Assembly (NCBI RefSeq): GCF_000374025.1
Contig: NZ_KB893183.1
Location: forward strand, 103,625 to 167,624
Direction of reading: 5' to 3'
DNA length: 64,000 nucleotides
Origin: Spirosoma panaciterrae DSM 21099
GTDB lineage: Bacteria; Bacteroidota; Bacteroidia; Cytophagales; Spirosomataceae
A model generated the notes under the pieces. The model had not been told where the DNA came from and ran no database searches. It was given only the letters and a program-made list of their open reading frames with translations. Below are positions 16,950 to 26,238 of the stretch, piece after piece. The translations under genes and the position numbers were made by a program. Every line of letters begins with the position of its first letter. The first letter of the stretch is position 1.

Positions 16950-17951
16950 TTAATTCACATTCAACGCTTGGTGGGTTAACTCATGAAAAACCTTTTCATC
17001 CATAGCATACCGATCTGAAAGAGAAAGGCTGACGCGGCTATTCATCAGCGAGTAATTAAAAGCGTTATACAACAGCCACATCGTGGGCTCTGACTTTAAT
17101 ATCCGTTCTTCTACTTTCATACGTTCCTGGGCTTGCTTTACCAGTTGTACCGGGATTTTAACTTCTTTGGCTAATTTTTCGACTGTGGCTTCTTGGACAG
17201 GTTTATTATATAATCGCTGATAAACTTGGGCGGTTAGGGAGCCTTTATGTGCCATAAATTGCGTAAGAACCTTTCCTAAATAGGAGCTTAGGGAATCTAT
17301 ATCTAACCGAATATGATGCAGTTTTTTATGAACGACTTCATCGACTTCTTGCTTCGTATAGGTTTTGGTTTCAATACCACTTTCCTTTATATCCAAAGCT
17401 TTTTTGTGCTTCTTGGGCTTCCCAGCTAATAGCCAGTTTAAGTAAGCATCCATTTCCAACCATTCATCTGCCCAACCCATTAAACCATTGCTACATATCT
17501 GTCGATAGTAGCTAACCCGTACGCCCGTTTCTGTCACAGTTCGTTCATTAACAATCGTTCCCTGAACCGTAAAAGGTGATTTACCCGTGTAACTATTGTT
17601 AATTATCAGATTGCGGTACAACCGTTCGTCGCCGATACTGATCTCGTTCGGTGTAATTACGTTTATAGTAAATTCTCCTCGGTCCGTATACCGTATGTTG
17701 ATTTCATGCTGAGGTATGTACTTAGTCACAACTTCTCGCAAAAGGGTGTTAGGCACGATTGAATACTGCTCAGATTGAATCGCATAGACCACTGGGTTAC
17801 TACCAGTTGGATAGCCAACAATCGAGTTCTGACGGTCCGATGGCACAATCTGGTAGCCTGGTAGCATATCAATTAATCTTACCGATTCCACAGGGAAACA
17901 AATGTCGCTCCAACTGTCTGTTTTTAAAGGGGTTGTGCTTACGGATGCCAT
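16950..17951 (-). CDS. DUF932-like phage/plasmid-type protein
   Basis: The 333-residue protein resembles the DUF932 family found on plasmids, phages and conjugative elements. The family-like phrase is VSYYRQICSNGLMGWADEW (residues 155-175), where a Cys-Ser-Asn-Gly-Leu core is typical. The C-terminal half is helical (residues 190-330). The function is unknown; DUF932 members are often induced on mobile elements. The ATG at 17951 is preferred to a TTG eight codons upstream. Palindromic operator-like repeats lie about 60 bases upstream and again downstream, suggesting specific regulation. A terminator follows. Confidence 0.7.
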   Translation of the reverse strand: MASVSTTPLKTDSWSDICFPVESVRLIDMLPGYQIVPSDRQNSIVGYPTGSNPVVYAIQSEQYSIVPNTLLREVVTKYIPQHEINIRYTDRGEFTINVITPNEISIGDERLYRNLIINNSYTGKSPFTVQGTIVNERTVTETGVRVSYYRQICSNGLMGWADEWLEMDAYLNWLLAGKPKKHKKALDIKESGIETKTYTKQEVDEVVHKKLHHIRLDIDSLSSYLGKVLTQFMAHKGSLTAQVYQRLYNKPVQEATVEKLAKEVKIPVQLVKQAQERMKVEERILKSEPTMWLLYNAFNYSLMNSRVSLSLSDRYAMDEKVFHELTHQALNVN

Positions 17952-18007
17952 ACAAAATAGTGTTTGCCTGTTCAATTACCTTTCGTGTACTAAAATAACT
18001 ATTAATT

Positions 18008-18047
18008 CTCTAATTGCAAATTTCTAATTAGAAAAATGTAATTAGAG
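18008..18047 (-). promoter_or_regulatory. operator-like nested palindrome upstream of DUF932 gene
   Basis: The perfect palindrome TTTCTAATTAGAAA (18021-18034) is nested inside an outer inverted repeat CTCTAATT (18008-18015)/AATTAGAG (18040-18047). It lies in the promoter region of the DUF932 gene. Spacing suggests cooperative binding of a dimeric repressor. Confidence 0.6.
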
Positions 18048-18116
18048 ATTGATTATCTGCTTTTCTTCCCGATGAACTGTTAGAATTAGGCATTTGTATT
18101 CACTGATTATTGTTTA

Positions 18117-18145
18117 CATAAAAGCCCTGACAAATCTGCCAGGGC
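18117..18145 (-). terminator. rho-independent terminator of SDR gene
   Basis: On the minus strand the stem GCCCTG/CAGGGC with a 10-base loop is followed by TTTTATG, about 25 bases past the SDR stop codon. Confidence 0.8.
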
Positions 18146-18170
18146 ATAGCTTATTCATTGATTTATTGCC

Positions 18171-18971
18171 TCACATTTTATAGTGATTTCGAATCATACG
18201 TTCGTAGATATCCGTTGGTAAAATACTTTTTAACAAAACGGAAAATTTCTCCAGGGATTTACCAACCCGGTACAATCGATCAACTTGGGGCGACTGAATG
18301 ATTTTTTCGACCAGTGGCCCAAACACGTCGGGTTCTATTCCCTCACTAACACTTTCGTCGATTAATGCATACGTGCGGTCAAACGTTTCTTTATAGGCAC
18401 TGTTGGCAGGTAAAGATACCCGAAGCCGATTCTTGTTAATATCCGTTTTCGTACCACCTGGTTGGATATAACAAGCCTGAATTCCAAATGAGGCCAGCTC
18501 TAATCGGAGTGCTTCAGTCAGCCGGTCAACGGCGGCTTTACTAGCGCAATAACCTCCTCGAAACGGTAACCCTGCTTCTGCCGCAATGGAACTAATATTA
18601 ATAATTAAACCAGACTTTTGCTGACGCATCGTAGGTAAAACGGCTTGAATCGTTCGGATCGTACCAAAGACATTTGTATCGAATACCCGCTGTACTTCGG
18701 CAAGCGGTAAAGCCTCAACCGGCCCCGCAATAGCCAACCCAGCATTGTTAATTAATACATCAATTCGGCCATGCTTCTCAATAATTCGGTTCACCCCTTT
18801 TTGAATACTTGCTTCATTACAGACATCCAAATCCATGGTCAAAAAAGGTTTTGACTTCTGCTCAATTGATCGGGATGTTCCGTATACGGTAAAGCCCTTC
18901 TGCGCCAAATAGGTGGCGATAGTTTCTCCTAAGCCCGTTGAGGCACCAGTTATTAAAATAATTTTTGACAT
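18171..18971 (-). CDS. short-chain dehydrogenase/reductase (SDR)
   Basis: The 266-residue protein is a classical SDR. The NAD(P)-binding motif TGASTGLG is at residues 8-15, NNAG near residue 78, and the catalytic Ser (ISSIAAEAG), Tyr and Lys (YCASK) near residues 128-146. Typical substrates are alcohols or ketones; the specificity cannot be read here. It has its own terminator and appears monocistronic. It lies within the presumed conjugative element as accessory cargo. Confidence 0.9.
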   Translation of the reverse strand: MSKIILITGASTGLGETIATYLAQKGFTVYGTSRSIEQKSKPFLTMDLDVCNEASIQKGVNRIIEKHGRIDVLINNAGLAIAGPVEALPLAEVQRVFDTNVFGTIRTIQAVLPTMRQQKSGLIINISSIAAEAGLPFRGGYCASKAAVDRLTEALRLELASFGIQACYIQPGGTKTDINKNRLRVSLPANSAYKETFDRTYALIDESVSEGIEPDVFGPLVEKIIQSPQVDRLYRVGKSLEKFSVLLKSILPTDIYERMIRNHYKM

Positions 18972-19046
18972 ACTACACTCTGGACAAAACGCTTATTTAC
19001 TCTTCAACTAATCTTTACCCTTTAATTTTATACGGTCGTTTTTAGT

Positions 19047-20312
19047 TTACTGTGCTCTCAAAATCTCACTCCATCGAGTCGTATACCGTCCGCTTAAAAA
19101 CTTGCTGCGCGGTTTCCAATGTACGCTGTATCCCTGACTGGCAAATCGTATTTTGTCCCGCCCATACTTCGCGTTGAGTTTATCAGCGGTTTGGCTTACC
19201 GCTCGTAGTCGAGGATCGGAAACGTCATTAAAGAGGGTTGGCTTTTGATAATCATGAGGTACAAAACCTGATAGCATCACGCCTACACGCTTAAATTTAT
19301 ATCCGGGCTTGTAGATCGCATTTAACACACCAATGGCATATTGAAGTAATTCAGGGGTAGCACTAGAAGGATGCGGCAGTGCTGTAGCCTGGCTATTGAA
19401 ATACTGCGGCTGGTCAGCTCTAAATGGATTGGTCTGCAAATACACAGTTACTAAACAGGCAGCCGACTGTTGTCTTCTTAGTTTTTCTCCACATCGAACT
19501 ACGTGCGTATTCAGTCCTTCTTGCAGTGTTTTCAGATCGTCAACAGGCGTACCAAAACAAGGTGAGGTTAAAATCGACTTTTTCGGCGCAGGATATTGCT
19601 GGACGGGTCGACGGGTATTTCCTCGCAATTCATCGACTAAACGTAAGCCTTCAATTGTCATGTGTTTCTGAATCCACACATCATGACACTGGGTTAACGC
19701 ATACGCCGTTTCAATTCCGTTTTTTTTGAGGAGTTGATTGTACTAGTGACCAATATCCCACACCTCCAAACAGGGGAAATCAGCAAGTGCCTGTTGAATG
19801 CGATCCGCTTCCCGTAGCTCAAAAACTCCGTTGTAGTTGGGTTGCTTTTTAGCGTACCAGCTCGCCACTTTTGCTAAGGTTTCTTTTGGCACAATACCAA
19901 TCGAAACCGGCAAACTCACCCACTGCTTAATTGTCTTTCGGATCCGATGGCCAAATGCTACTAAGTCGGTATAGATCCGCTCGTACCCAGTCACATCTAA
20001 AAATGCCTCGTCGATTGAATAAATCTCGATCTTCTCAATGAATTGGTTTAAGATTCGCATTAATCGGCCGGAAACATCGCCGTACAGGGTAAAATTGGCG
20101 CTTATAATCTCTACTTTATGTTGCTTAACAACGCCCCCTAATTCAAACGTGGGTTGCCCCATTCTTATTTTCAGCTTCTTGGCCTCCTTAGAACGGGCAA
20201 TTATATTTCCATCGTTCGCGCTAAGCACCACAACGGGTTTTCCTTCCAGATCGGGTCGAAAAATCCGTTCGGCGCTAACGTAAAAGCTATCGACATCGAC
20301 CAAAATAATCAT
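19047..20312 (-). pseudogene. umuC: Y-family DNA polymerase (UmuC/DNA pol V catalytic subunit) broken by an amber codon
   Basis: The reading frame encodes a Y-family translesion polymerase. Palm motifs MIILVDVDSFYVSAERIF at the N-terminus and EIYSIDEAFLDVTG near residue 105 are intact. At 19743-19745 an in-frame TAG interrupts the frame (DIGH-stop-YNQLLKKNG). The same frame then continues without shift through WIQKHMTIEGLRLVDELRG to the C-terminal little-finger region. A single base change (for example TGG to TAG) would explain it. No umuD partner is adjacent. The start is taken at the ATG at 20312. Readthrough or production of an N-terminal fragment cannot be excluded. Confidence 0.85.
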
Positions 20313-20479
20313 GGAATAACTGTAGTTTTTGGAAAAAGAAAGTAAACCATGCCGCTTCACTTTTTTTCCCCGCTGTCCAGTTTCCTTATAAATCTCATGT
20401 AACAAATTAACTATGCAATAAAATATATAATATACAAAGTAAATTTGTTACGTTGTTAACAATTACAAAATTTTGACAA

Positions 20480-21703
20480 TCAATCCTTTACAGGTATATC
20501 CGTTATTTTAATATAGTAGTCCTTCTCGGTTTGTTTCTTTATATAGAATTGTGTTGTTTCAAATAATTCATGGCGCAAGTGGCGCTGCACATGAATTGGC
20601 TCAACGCCTTCTTGAATAAGAAGTTGGCCTGTTGTATGACGTAGACTGTGCGCGGATAGCCTGGGACGTTTCAAGTTCAGTTGCCGCAGATATTTATCAA
20701 CCCGATACCTGATTTGATAGGTTTTTAAATCGGTCCACAAGGCCTTGCCTGCCTGTGGTGGAATTGGCCAGTACGATTTATCCTGTAAGTAGGAAATCAG
20801 AGCCTGAGCGCAGGAATCAAACAGGTGGACATCTTTTCGAGTATCTTTTCCTTTCCCTTTGACCCATAACTGTTTACGTTCAAAATCAATGTCTCCCACC
20901 CGTAACCGGGTCACTTCTACAGTCCGTAAGCCTTCAATAACCAATAAAGCGACCAATGCCCGGTCGGCAGCATCCTCAATAGAATTCAGGAGTTCATCTC
21001 GCTCGGCCCGTTCCAGACTATCTTTATAAAACTTACGTTCGGTCGTCAGGCCACGCACAGCATCGACATCCCTAAGCGAATCGACCTGATCCGCAACTAA
21101 TCCAAGCTGACTGCGATTTTTAATCACCCAGGCGGCTAGTTGCTTAATGGCCGAAAGGCGAATATTGACCGTAAATGCAGATAGACCCTCTTTCTTGAGC
21201 CATTCGACGTATCGACCCACCGTTTGACCACTAAAAGAAGCCTGGTTGCCCTGGCCTTGCTCATCAGCCAAATAACGAAAGAAAGCGTTCAGCGATTTGG
21301 TATACGTATCTCTGGACTCTTCCCCTCGTAAAGTGATTGAATCATGAAGGAAGCCAAGGATTAATTCATTGGCGGCTGGAATCTTGGTAGAAGTTGGTGG
21401 AGGGTCGGCGGTCAGCTGGGGCAAGCCTTGAATCTGATAAAACAGCAGAAATTTCCGCAGAGGGGAAATACGGTTAGCAGGCAAACCAGCGGCAAATAAA
21501 CTTAGACTGAATCGATCAATGGAATACTTGTTGGTTAGACAGTAAACCAAGTATGGTCGCACGATCCTTGGATAGTTACCGGGTTTGGGTAACCAGGCGG
21601 CAAAGTAGGTCAACACCTGGGTAAGTGTCAGCTTACCACTACTTGTTTGGATAGCCCCGTCTGTAGTATTAACATTAGAAAGAGTACACGATTGCTTAGG
21701 CAT
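20480..21703 (-). CDS. tyrosine recombinase/integrase
   Basis: The roughly 407-residue enzyme has a SAM-like N-terminal DNA-binding region (residues 100-190) and a phage-integrase catalytic domain. Visible catalytic residues, numbered from the ATG at 21703, are Arg in EGLRTVEV (about 258), Lys in VKGKGKDTRK (about 286), His and Arg in HSLRH (352 and 355), His in LRHELF (378) and the nucleophile Tyr in TTQFYIK (387). Such integrases move integrative elements. It lies at the end of the conjugative cargo with an imperfect inverted repeat 34 bases upstream, so it may mark one end of the element. Confidence 0.9.
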   Translation of the reverse strand: MPKQSCTLSNVNTTDGAIQTSSGKLTLTQVLTYFAAWLPKPGNYPRIVRPYLVYCLTNKYSIDRFSLSLFAAGLPANRISPLRKFLLFYQIQGLPQLTADPPPTSTKIPAANELILGFLHDSITLRGEESRDTYTKSLNAFFRYLADEQGQGNQASFSGQTVGRYVEWLKKEGLSAFTVNIRLSAIKQLAAWVIKNRSQLGLVADQVDSLRDVDAVRGLTTERKFYKDSLERAERDELLNSIEDAADRALVALLVIEGLRTVEVTRLRVGDIDFERKQLWVKGKGKDTRKDVHLFDSCAQALISYLQDKSYWPIPPQAGKALWTDLKTYQIRYRVDKYLRQLNLKRPRLSAHSLRHTTGQLLIQEGVEPIHVQRHLRHELFETTQFYIKKQTEKDYYIKITDIPVKD

Positions 21704-21736
21704 GGCCAAGGGTTTAAAAGAAGCAATGTACAAGTA

Positions 21737-21780
21737 TTTTCAACATCTTGGAAATACGGATTTCCGAGATTTGTTGAAAA
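21737..21780 (+). repeat. imperfect inverted repeat beside integrase, candidate recombination core
   Basis: TTTTCAACA at the left pairs with TGTTGAAAA at the right. The inner arms ATCTTGGAAAT and ATTTCCGAGAT match at 10 of 11 positions around the spacer ACGG. Arms of about 11 bp around a short spacer resemble a tyrosine-recombinase core site. It could equally be a regulatory hairpin. The rest of 21781-22121 shows nothing recognisable. Confidence 0.4.
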
Positions 21781-22121
21781 CGTTAATATTTGGACTTTCG
21801 CCGAACTTCTCAATGTTAAATCATATCGCGAGTAAAAGCCCGTCAGCAGGGGATGACTAAACGTGAATCAGCGTAAATGATACGTAAAATTTAGAAAAAA
21901 TCAGTTTGAGCTTAATTTCTCCGCCACATCGGAAGAGGAGTGGAAGTGAATCAACCGCACAACGTCCGTCATGGCTTTGTTACAATAACAATTTCAATTT
22001 GATTCAGACTGACAAGTTGACAGACTAACAGGTTTTCACAGATTATATGGAATGAGCTATCGACTTTAGAAACTTTAGGTAGGGGCTACTTCGGGTAGGC
22101 CAAAAAGATTAGCTTGCGTGT

Positions 22122-22452
22122 ATGATGATAGCTAAACTAACAACCATCCCGGATACGGCTGAAGAACTTGACGATCCGTATATGCTACTGTATCAACAGA
22201 GGAGTTTGTCGAAACTGTGGAACGGGCTAGTCAAGAGGAGAAGGATAATCCAGGACATCCAAACGAAAGCAAACAGTCTTTCTAGGCTTCAAAAATGCGT
22301 ATGGGTACCGGGCCATTACTGATTGGATGAATCAGATAGGCTATAGAACTCGACGAGGACAAGAGTTTTTTGGCTATGAGCGTCAAACAAATAGACCTAA
22401 GACCTTTGTAATAAGTACTAGCTCTTTCAAAAGAATTAAGTTGTATACTTAA
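22122..22452 (+). pseudogene. degenerate gene fragment with two frameshifts
   Basis: Three successive frames read as plausible protein: MMIAKLTTIPDTAEELDDPY (from 22122), then YATVSTEEFVETVERASQEE (from about 22181), then GFKNAYGYRAITDWMNQIGY and RTRRGQEFFGYERQTNR to the stop at 22450-22452. The last segment vaguely recalls the recombinase domain of serine recombinases (GYRTRRG). This looks like a decayed gene, but the evidence is by eye. Bases 22453-22737 are AT-rich with nothing recognised. Confidence 0.35.
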
Positions 22453-22737
22453 TAAAGTAATCATCACAGCATTAGGATAAGTGTGCTTTAAGCTTTTGTA
22501 TTCTGATATACTAGTAAAAAAATGCAATGGTAATTAAGAAAAAAATTCTTTTACTACCATGATTGTATTTTATGTGGACCTTTATAAAAACATTAAAATG
22601 ACCGTTAATTCACATTGCTTGAAGGGTAATCAAAATTTGCTTAAAAGCTTAACACCATCCTCTTACTGAAAAATTCAACATTAATTGCGCTGCTACATAA
22701 TGGAAATTAACACAATTATTTAATTTAAATTAATCCT

Positions 22738-23907
22738 ATGATTAAGATCCCTGGAAATATAACAATACCAAAAATACATAAATTATATGCGGATTTATCA
22801 TTAAATAATGATTTGTCTATAGATATTTATCTACCTAAGAGAATAGAAAAATTAGATTTTGGTGTCTTTTTTTCGCTACTTCAGTTTCTAGCCACGTGGA
22901 TCAGAAAAGAAAATTCAGGTAAATTGTGTTTACCTATCAAAGGCTCCGAGGAAGCGATTAATTATCTTAACGATAACGAATTCGTTTATCCATCAATTGT
23001 TCTTTCGTGGGAGAAAGAGATCATTGATGAAAATGGCAATAACCTTAAAAACCATCTTAAAATTCCGAGCAAAAAGTATTATGAAAAGATGGATTATTTT
23101 GATTTAAAAGGAACATCAGTTCCTCTATATTGCTTCGACCATGATAAATCAGACAGAGGATTGTCTAAACATTTTTATAGTAAGAATAGAGAATTAGTTT
23201 CAGAAGATGTATTGGGATTTAATTTATTTAGAGCATTTCAAAAAATTGGTTTCCATAATCCGACAGTATATAAAAATAGTATCAAAGACAGTTTAAACTC
23301 ATTTATTTCAGTTATTCATGAGCTTTTTTCGAATACACATGAGCACGCAAAGACAAATGAATTAGGATTTAATTTATATCCTAACATTAGAGCCTTGCAA
23401 TTAAAATTCCATAAAAAGCCTGTTGAAAAATACATTGAGACTTATAAGGAATTCAAAGGGCTTTCAGAATATTTCAGTTCAGGATTTAATGTAAACCAAT
23501 TGGGAGACCTATATCTTATTGAAATTTCTATATTAGATAGTGGGCCAGGCTTAGTCAAAAGATATAAAGGCGTTTCAACCTATAATATGAGCATAAATGA
23601 AGAAGTTGATATAATAAAAAAATGTTTATACAGGCATAATACTTCAACTAGTAGCTTTAAGTCTGATACTAAAGGCATAGGTTTAGATCGTGTTTTACAA
23701 ACCATTGATGGTCGAGGATTTGTAAGGATTAAAAGTGGTCGTGTTGATATTTTTAGAGATATGAAGTCTAAAAGGTATATTCATCATGATAACGCTTCAG
23801 ATATACAGCTTTACGATTGGCAAACTAACAGCGATATAAATTTTTCGGTGTTTCCTCCTGCTGAAGGTACATTAATCTCTATTTTCTTTCCGCTAGCCTA
23901 CAAATAA
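22738..23907 (+). CDS. GHKL-type ATPase of a putative defence operon
   Basis: The 389-residue protein has a C-terminal GHKL (Hsp90/histidine-kinase-like) ATP-binding fold. The N box is VIHELFSNTHEHA (about residue 191), the G1 box ILDSGPGL (about 265) and the G2 box TKGIGLDRVL (about 311). There is no phospho-acceptor histidine domain or membrane segment, so it is not a classical sensor kinase. The N-terminus (residues 1-70) may be STAS-like. Its stop codon overlaps the next start by one base (TAATG). The gene is much more AT-rich than its neighbours, suggesting transfer. Confidence 0.8.
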   Translation: MIKIPGNITIPKIHKLYADLSLNNDLSIDIYLPKRIEKLDFGVFFSLLQFLATWIRKENSGKLCLPIKGSEEAINYLNDNEFVYPSIVLSWEKEIIDENGNNLKNHLKIPSKKYYEKMDYFDLKGTSVPLYCFDHDKSDRGLSKHFYSKNRELVSEDVLGFNLFRAFQKIGFHNPTVYKNSIKDSLNSFISVIHELFSNTHEHAKTNELGFNLYPNIRALQLKFHKKPVEKYIETYKEFKGLSEYFSSGFNVNQLGDLYLIEISILDSGPGLVKRYKGVSTYNMSINEEVDIIKKCLYRHNTSTSSFKSDTKGIGLDRVLQTIDGRGFVRIKSGRVDIFRDMKSKRYIHHDNASDIQLYDWQTNSDINFSVFPPAEGTLISIFFPLAYK

Positions 23908-26183
23908 TGAGAAACTACTTTATATTTCAATATGAAGACTTAGTTTCTTCAAAGCACAGATTTAGAGCAACAGTAATATTCATTCATCATGAAAAAATTC
24001 ATTCCCAAAATTCATTATCACAAGAAATAAGTCATTTCTTTCAAGAAAATAGTATTACGGAAAAATTAATTGTAATCCTTCCGGAATATCTTGACAAAGA
24101 TTCCTTAAAATACTTCTTTGAGCACAGGAACGATACCTTTGTCCGAATACCAGGTAAATCTTCAGATTATTTTGAAAAAAGTTTACTTATATATTCATTT
24201 AATTCGTCATGCGAATTTAAATTGTTATTTGGGAGCAAGCCTAAGAACGAAAAAAAATTTATTAGTTTATTACTAAGAAGTGGTTCAACAACTATATTTA
24301 AGAATAACGGTGGTTTAGTTGAGTCAACACCTGATCATCACTTCGTTTTTCCATCAAATAAGCATAGCTCAAAATTTTTAAGGACAGGTAATGTACTGAT
24401 CTATCAATCTGAAATTTTCTTTTTAGCCATACAACTCTTAAAGCACATGAAAGAAGTTAGTAGCATTTATTGCGATACTTCTTCGATTAATGTTCTACCT
24501 TTTGCCGTTTTTGAACTTCAAAGAAGATTCAAGTTGTCGTTTGAATGTCCAACTGTTCACAGCTTTTCATCTTATGAGATGTTTGAATCTTATAAAGAAA
24601 GCTTCCCATTTGATTCTTTAATACTCATATCGGCTTCGACATCTGGTAATATAGTAGATAGAATATTAAAAGAAAGACGCGCCGAAAGGTCACAAATTCA
24701 GGTAATATACTTTTTGGGACCTATTGAGAAATATCAAAATCATACCTCGAATGTAATTTGTAACTTAACGAGAGATGAAAACTTTTATTTAGGAGAGTTA
24801 GAATTCAAAACATATAGTTCTTCTGATAAATGTGAATTGTGTACTGTTGCGCATTCAAGACCAATAAATATACGTAGTGATGTTTTTCTTACTGTTCAGC
24901 CTAAAGTTGAAGTTCATCTTTTAAAAACAACAACCGATTACAATCCTAAACCTGTTAGCCAGTTTGTTCAAAAGTTTAGGGGAAACTCTATTAAGGATAG
25001 TATTATTAAAGTATTTTATAAAGAAAATGATGCTAATGCTGACTATGAGATTTACTTAGATTTCACACATCTCATAGAAAATATTGAAGATGATAAATTT
25101 GGCAAATTCAAAGAGTCATTAAATAGATATATTGATAAAACTATTCCTGCCAATACTAAATATATATTGTATCTTCCTGATATTGCATCAAAAAAACTTG
25201 CAGAGTATATTATTACAAAAATACCAACCAACCCAAATTTAAAGTTAATAAAATTGGAGCAAAATTTTATTAATAATATTACAGAAGAAAGTGGTTCTCT
25301 AATAATTGTTGCATCTTGTATTTCAACTGGTAAAAAATTGCTACAGATAAGTAGGCTTATGAGAAGCCGCGAAAATATAAATTTGATATACTTCGTAGGT
25401 ATATACCGACCAATATCTGAAAAATTTTCTATAAATCTTATTAATGATTTAAAAAAGGGTAAGGATAAGAGTGATGAAAGACCCTTTATAGCAGTTGAAC
25501 AAATAAATTGTTCAATACAACAAGTAAATACCTCTTGGGAGCGCGAAAAGTATTTTTTTGAAAAAATGCTTAGTACCCTTAATGATGAGACCGATGAAGA
25601 ATTGTATAATTATGTTAACGATAGATTAGATACTTTAATAAAAAACAAAGAAACAAGAGGTTTGTCAGACAAAGTGTTTTTAAAGAAATACAATGGTGAT
25701 CAGTTGTATTTAAGGAAAAATTTTGCCTTTTGGAATTTTACTGATTACAGTGAAGAAAATATATCTCAATCCGAGGTGTATTTTACAATATCAACTATAA
25801 TTACAAATTTAGAAAATAACGATATTAATTCTTTCCCAACTTTAAAACAAACTAACTACGTTAGAAATATATTAAGTCCTAGGAATTTTCATAGATTTAA
25901 TGATGGAATAATTCAAGCGTCGCTATTGAGAGCTGGTAAATCTGATTTCTTTTCATATGATTTAGATGCTGAATCTAATTTAAAAATGAAAGAATTCCTA
26001 ATAAGTATTATTGAAAAGTTTGACACAGAAGACGGTGAAGCATTATTAGAGTTTTTATTAGCGCTAGGTCTTAAAAAGTTAAGATTGAAGCAGGAGGATT
26101 TAAGAGAAGTGTTATTAAGAGCTCAAAGTTGTGAAAGTATATTAATTTCGGGTATGGCAAAGTATGTTTATGAATTAATATAA
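23907..26183 (+). CDS. large protein with two phosphoribosyltransferase-like loops
   Basis: The 758-residue soluble protein is not assigned to a named family. Residues 140-255 resemble a PRTase fold: HSSKFLRTGNVLIYQSE recalls the orotate-PRTase region and LILISASTSGNIVDRIL (about 236-252) the PRPP loop. A second loop IIVASCISTGKKLLQIS occurs near residues 462-478, with the Ser/Thr-Gly-x-x-Leu pattern of PRTases. A CELC...H motif lies between the two. The C-terminal 200 residues are helical. It is translationally coupled to the GHKL gene, so the two probably form a complex. Acidic residues typical of PRPP binding are absent, so catalysis is uncertain. Confidence 0.65.
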   Translation: MRNYFIFQYEDLVSSKHRFRATVIFIHHEKIHSQNSLSQEISHFFQENSITEKLIVILPEYLDKDSLKYFFEHRNDTFVRIPGKSSDYFEKSLLIYSFNSSCEFKLLFGSKPKNEKKFISLLLRSGSTTIFKNNGGLVESTPDHHFVFPSNKHSSKFLRTGNVLIYQSEIFFLAIQLLKHMKEVSSIYCDTSSINVLPFAVFELQRRFKLSFECPTVHSFSSYEMFESYKESFPFDSLILISASTSGNIVDRILKERRAERSQIQVIYFLGPIEKYQNHTSNVICNLTRDENFYLGELEFKTYSSSDKCELCTVAHSRPINIRSDVFLTVQPKVEVHLLKTTTDYNPKPVSQFVQKFRGNSIKDSIIKVFYKENDANADYEIYLDFTHLIENIEDDKFGKFKESLNRYIDKTIPANTKYILYLPDIASKKLAEYIITKIPTNPNLKLIKLEQNFINNITEESGSLIIVASCISTGKKLLQISRLMRSRENINLIYFVGIYRPISEKFSINLINDLKKGKDKSDERPFIAVEQINCSIQQVNTSWEREKYFFEKMLSTLNDETDEELYNYVNDRLDTLIKNKETRGLSDKVFLKKYNGDQLYLRKNFAFWNFTDYSEENISQSEVYFTISTIITNLENNDINSFPTLKQTNYVRNILSPRNFHRFNDGIIQASLLRAGKSDFFSYDLDAESNLKMKEFLISIIEKFDTEDGEALLEFLLALGLKKLRLKQEDLREVLLRAQSCESILISGMAKYVYELI

Positions 26184-26238
26184 CATTTTATTCCAAAGCG
26201 AATATAATGTAGTTCAACCATCAATAGACAACAAAGCT

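Noticed and set aside
19677..19745. Amber codon as programmed recoding (pyrrolysine or readthrough)
   Set aside because: No pyl genes or recoding signal are seen and the site is not an active-site residue; a simple nonsense mutation is more likely.
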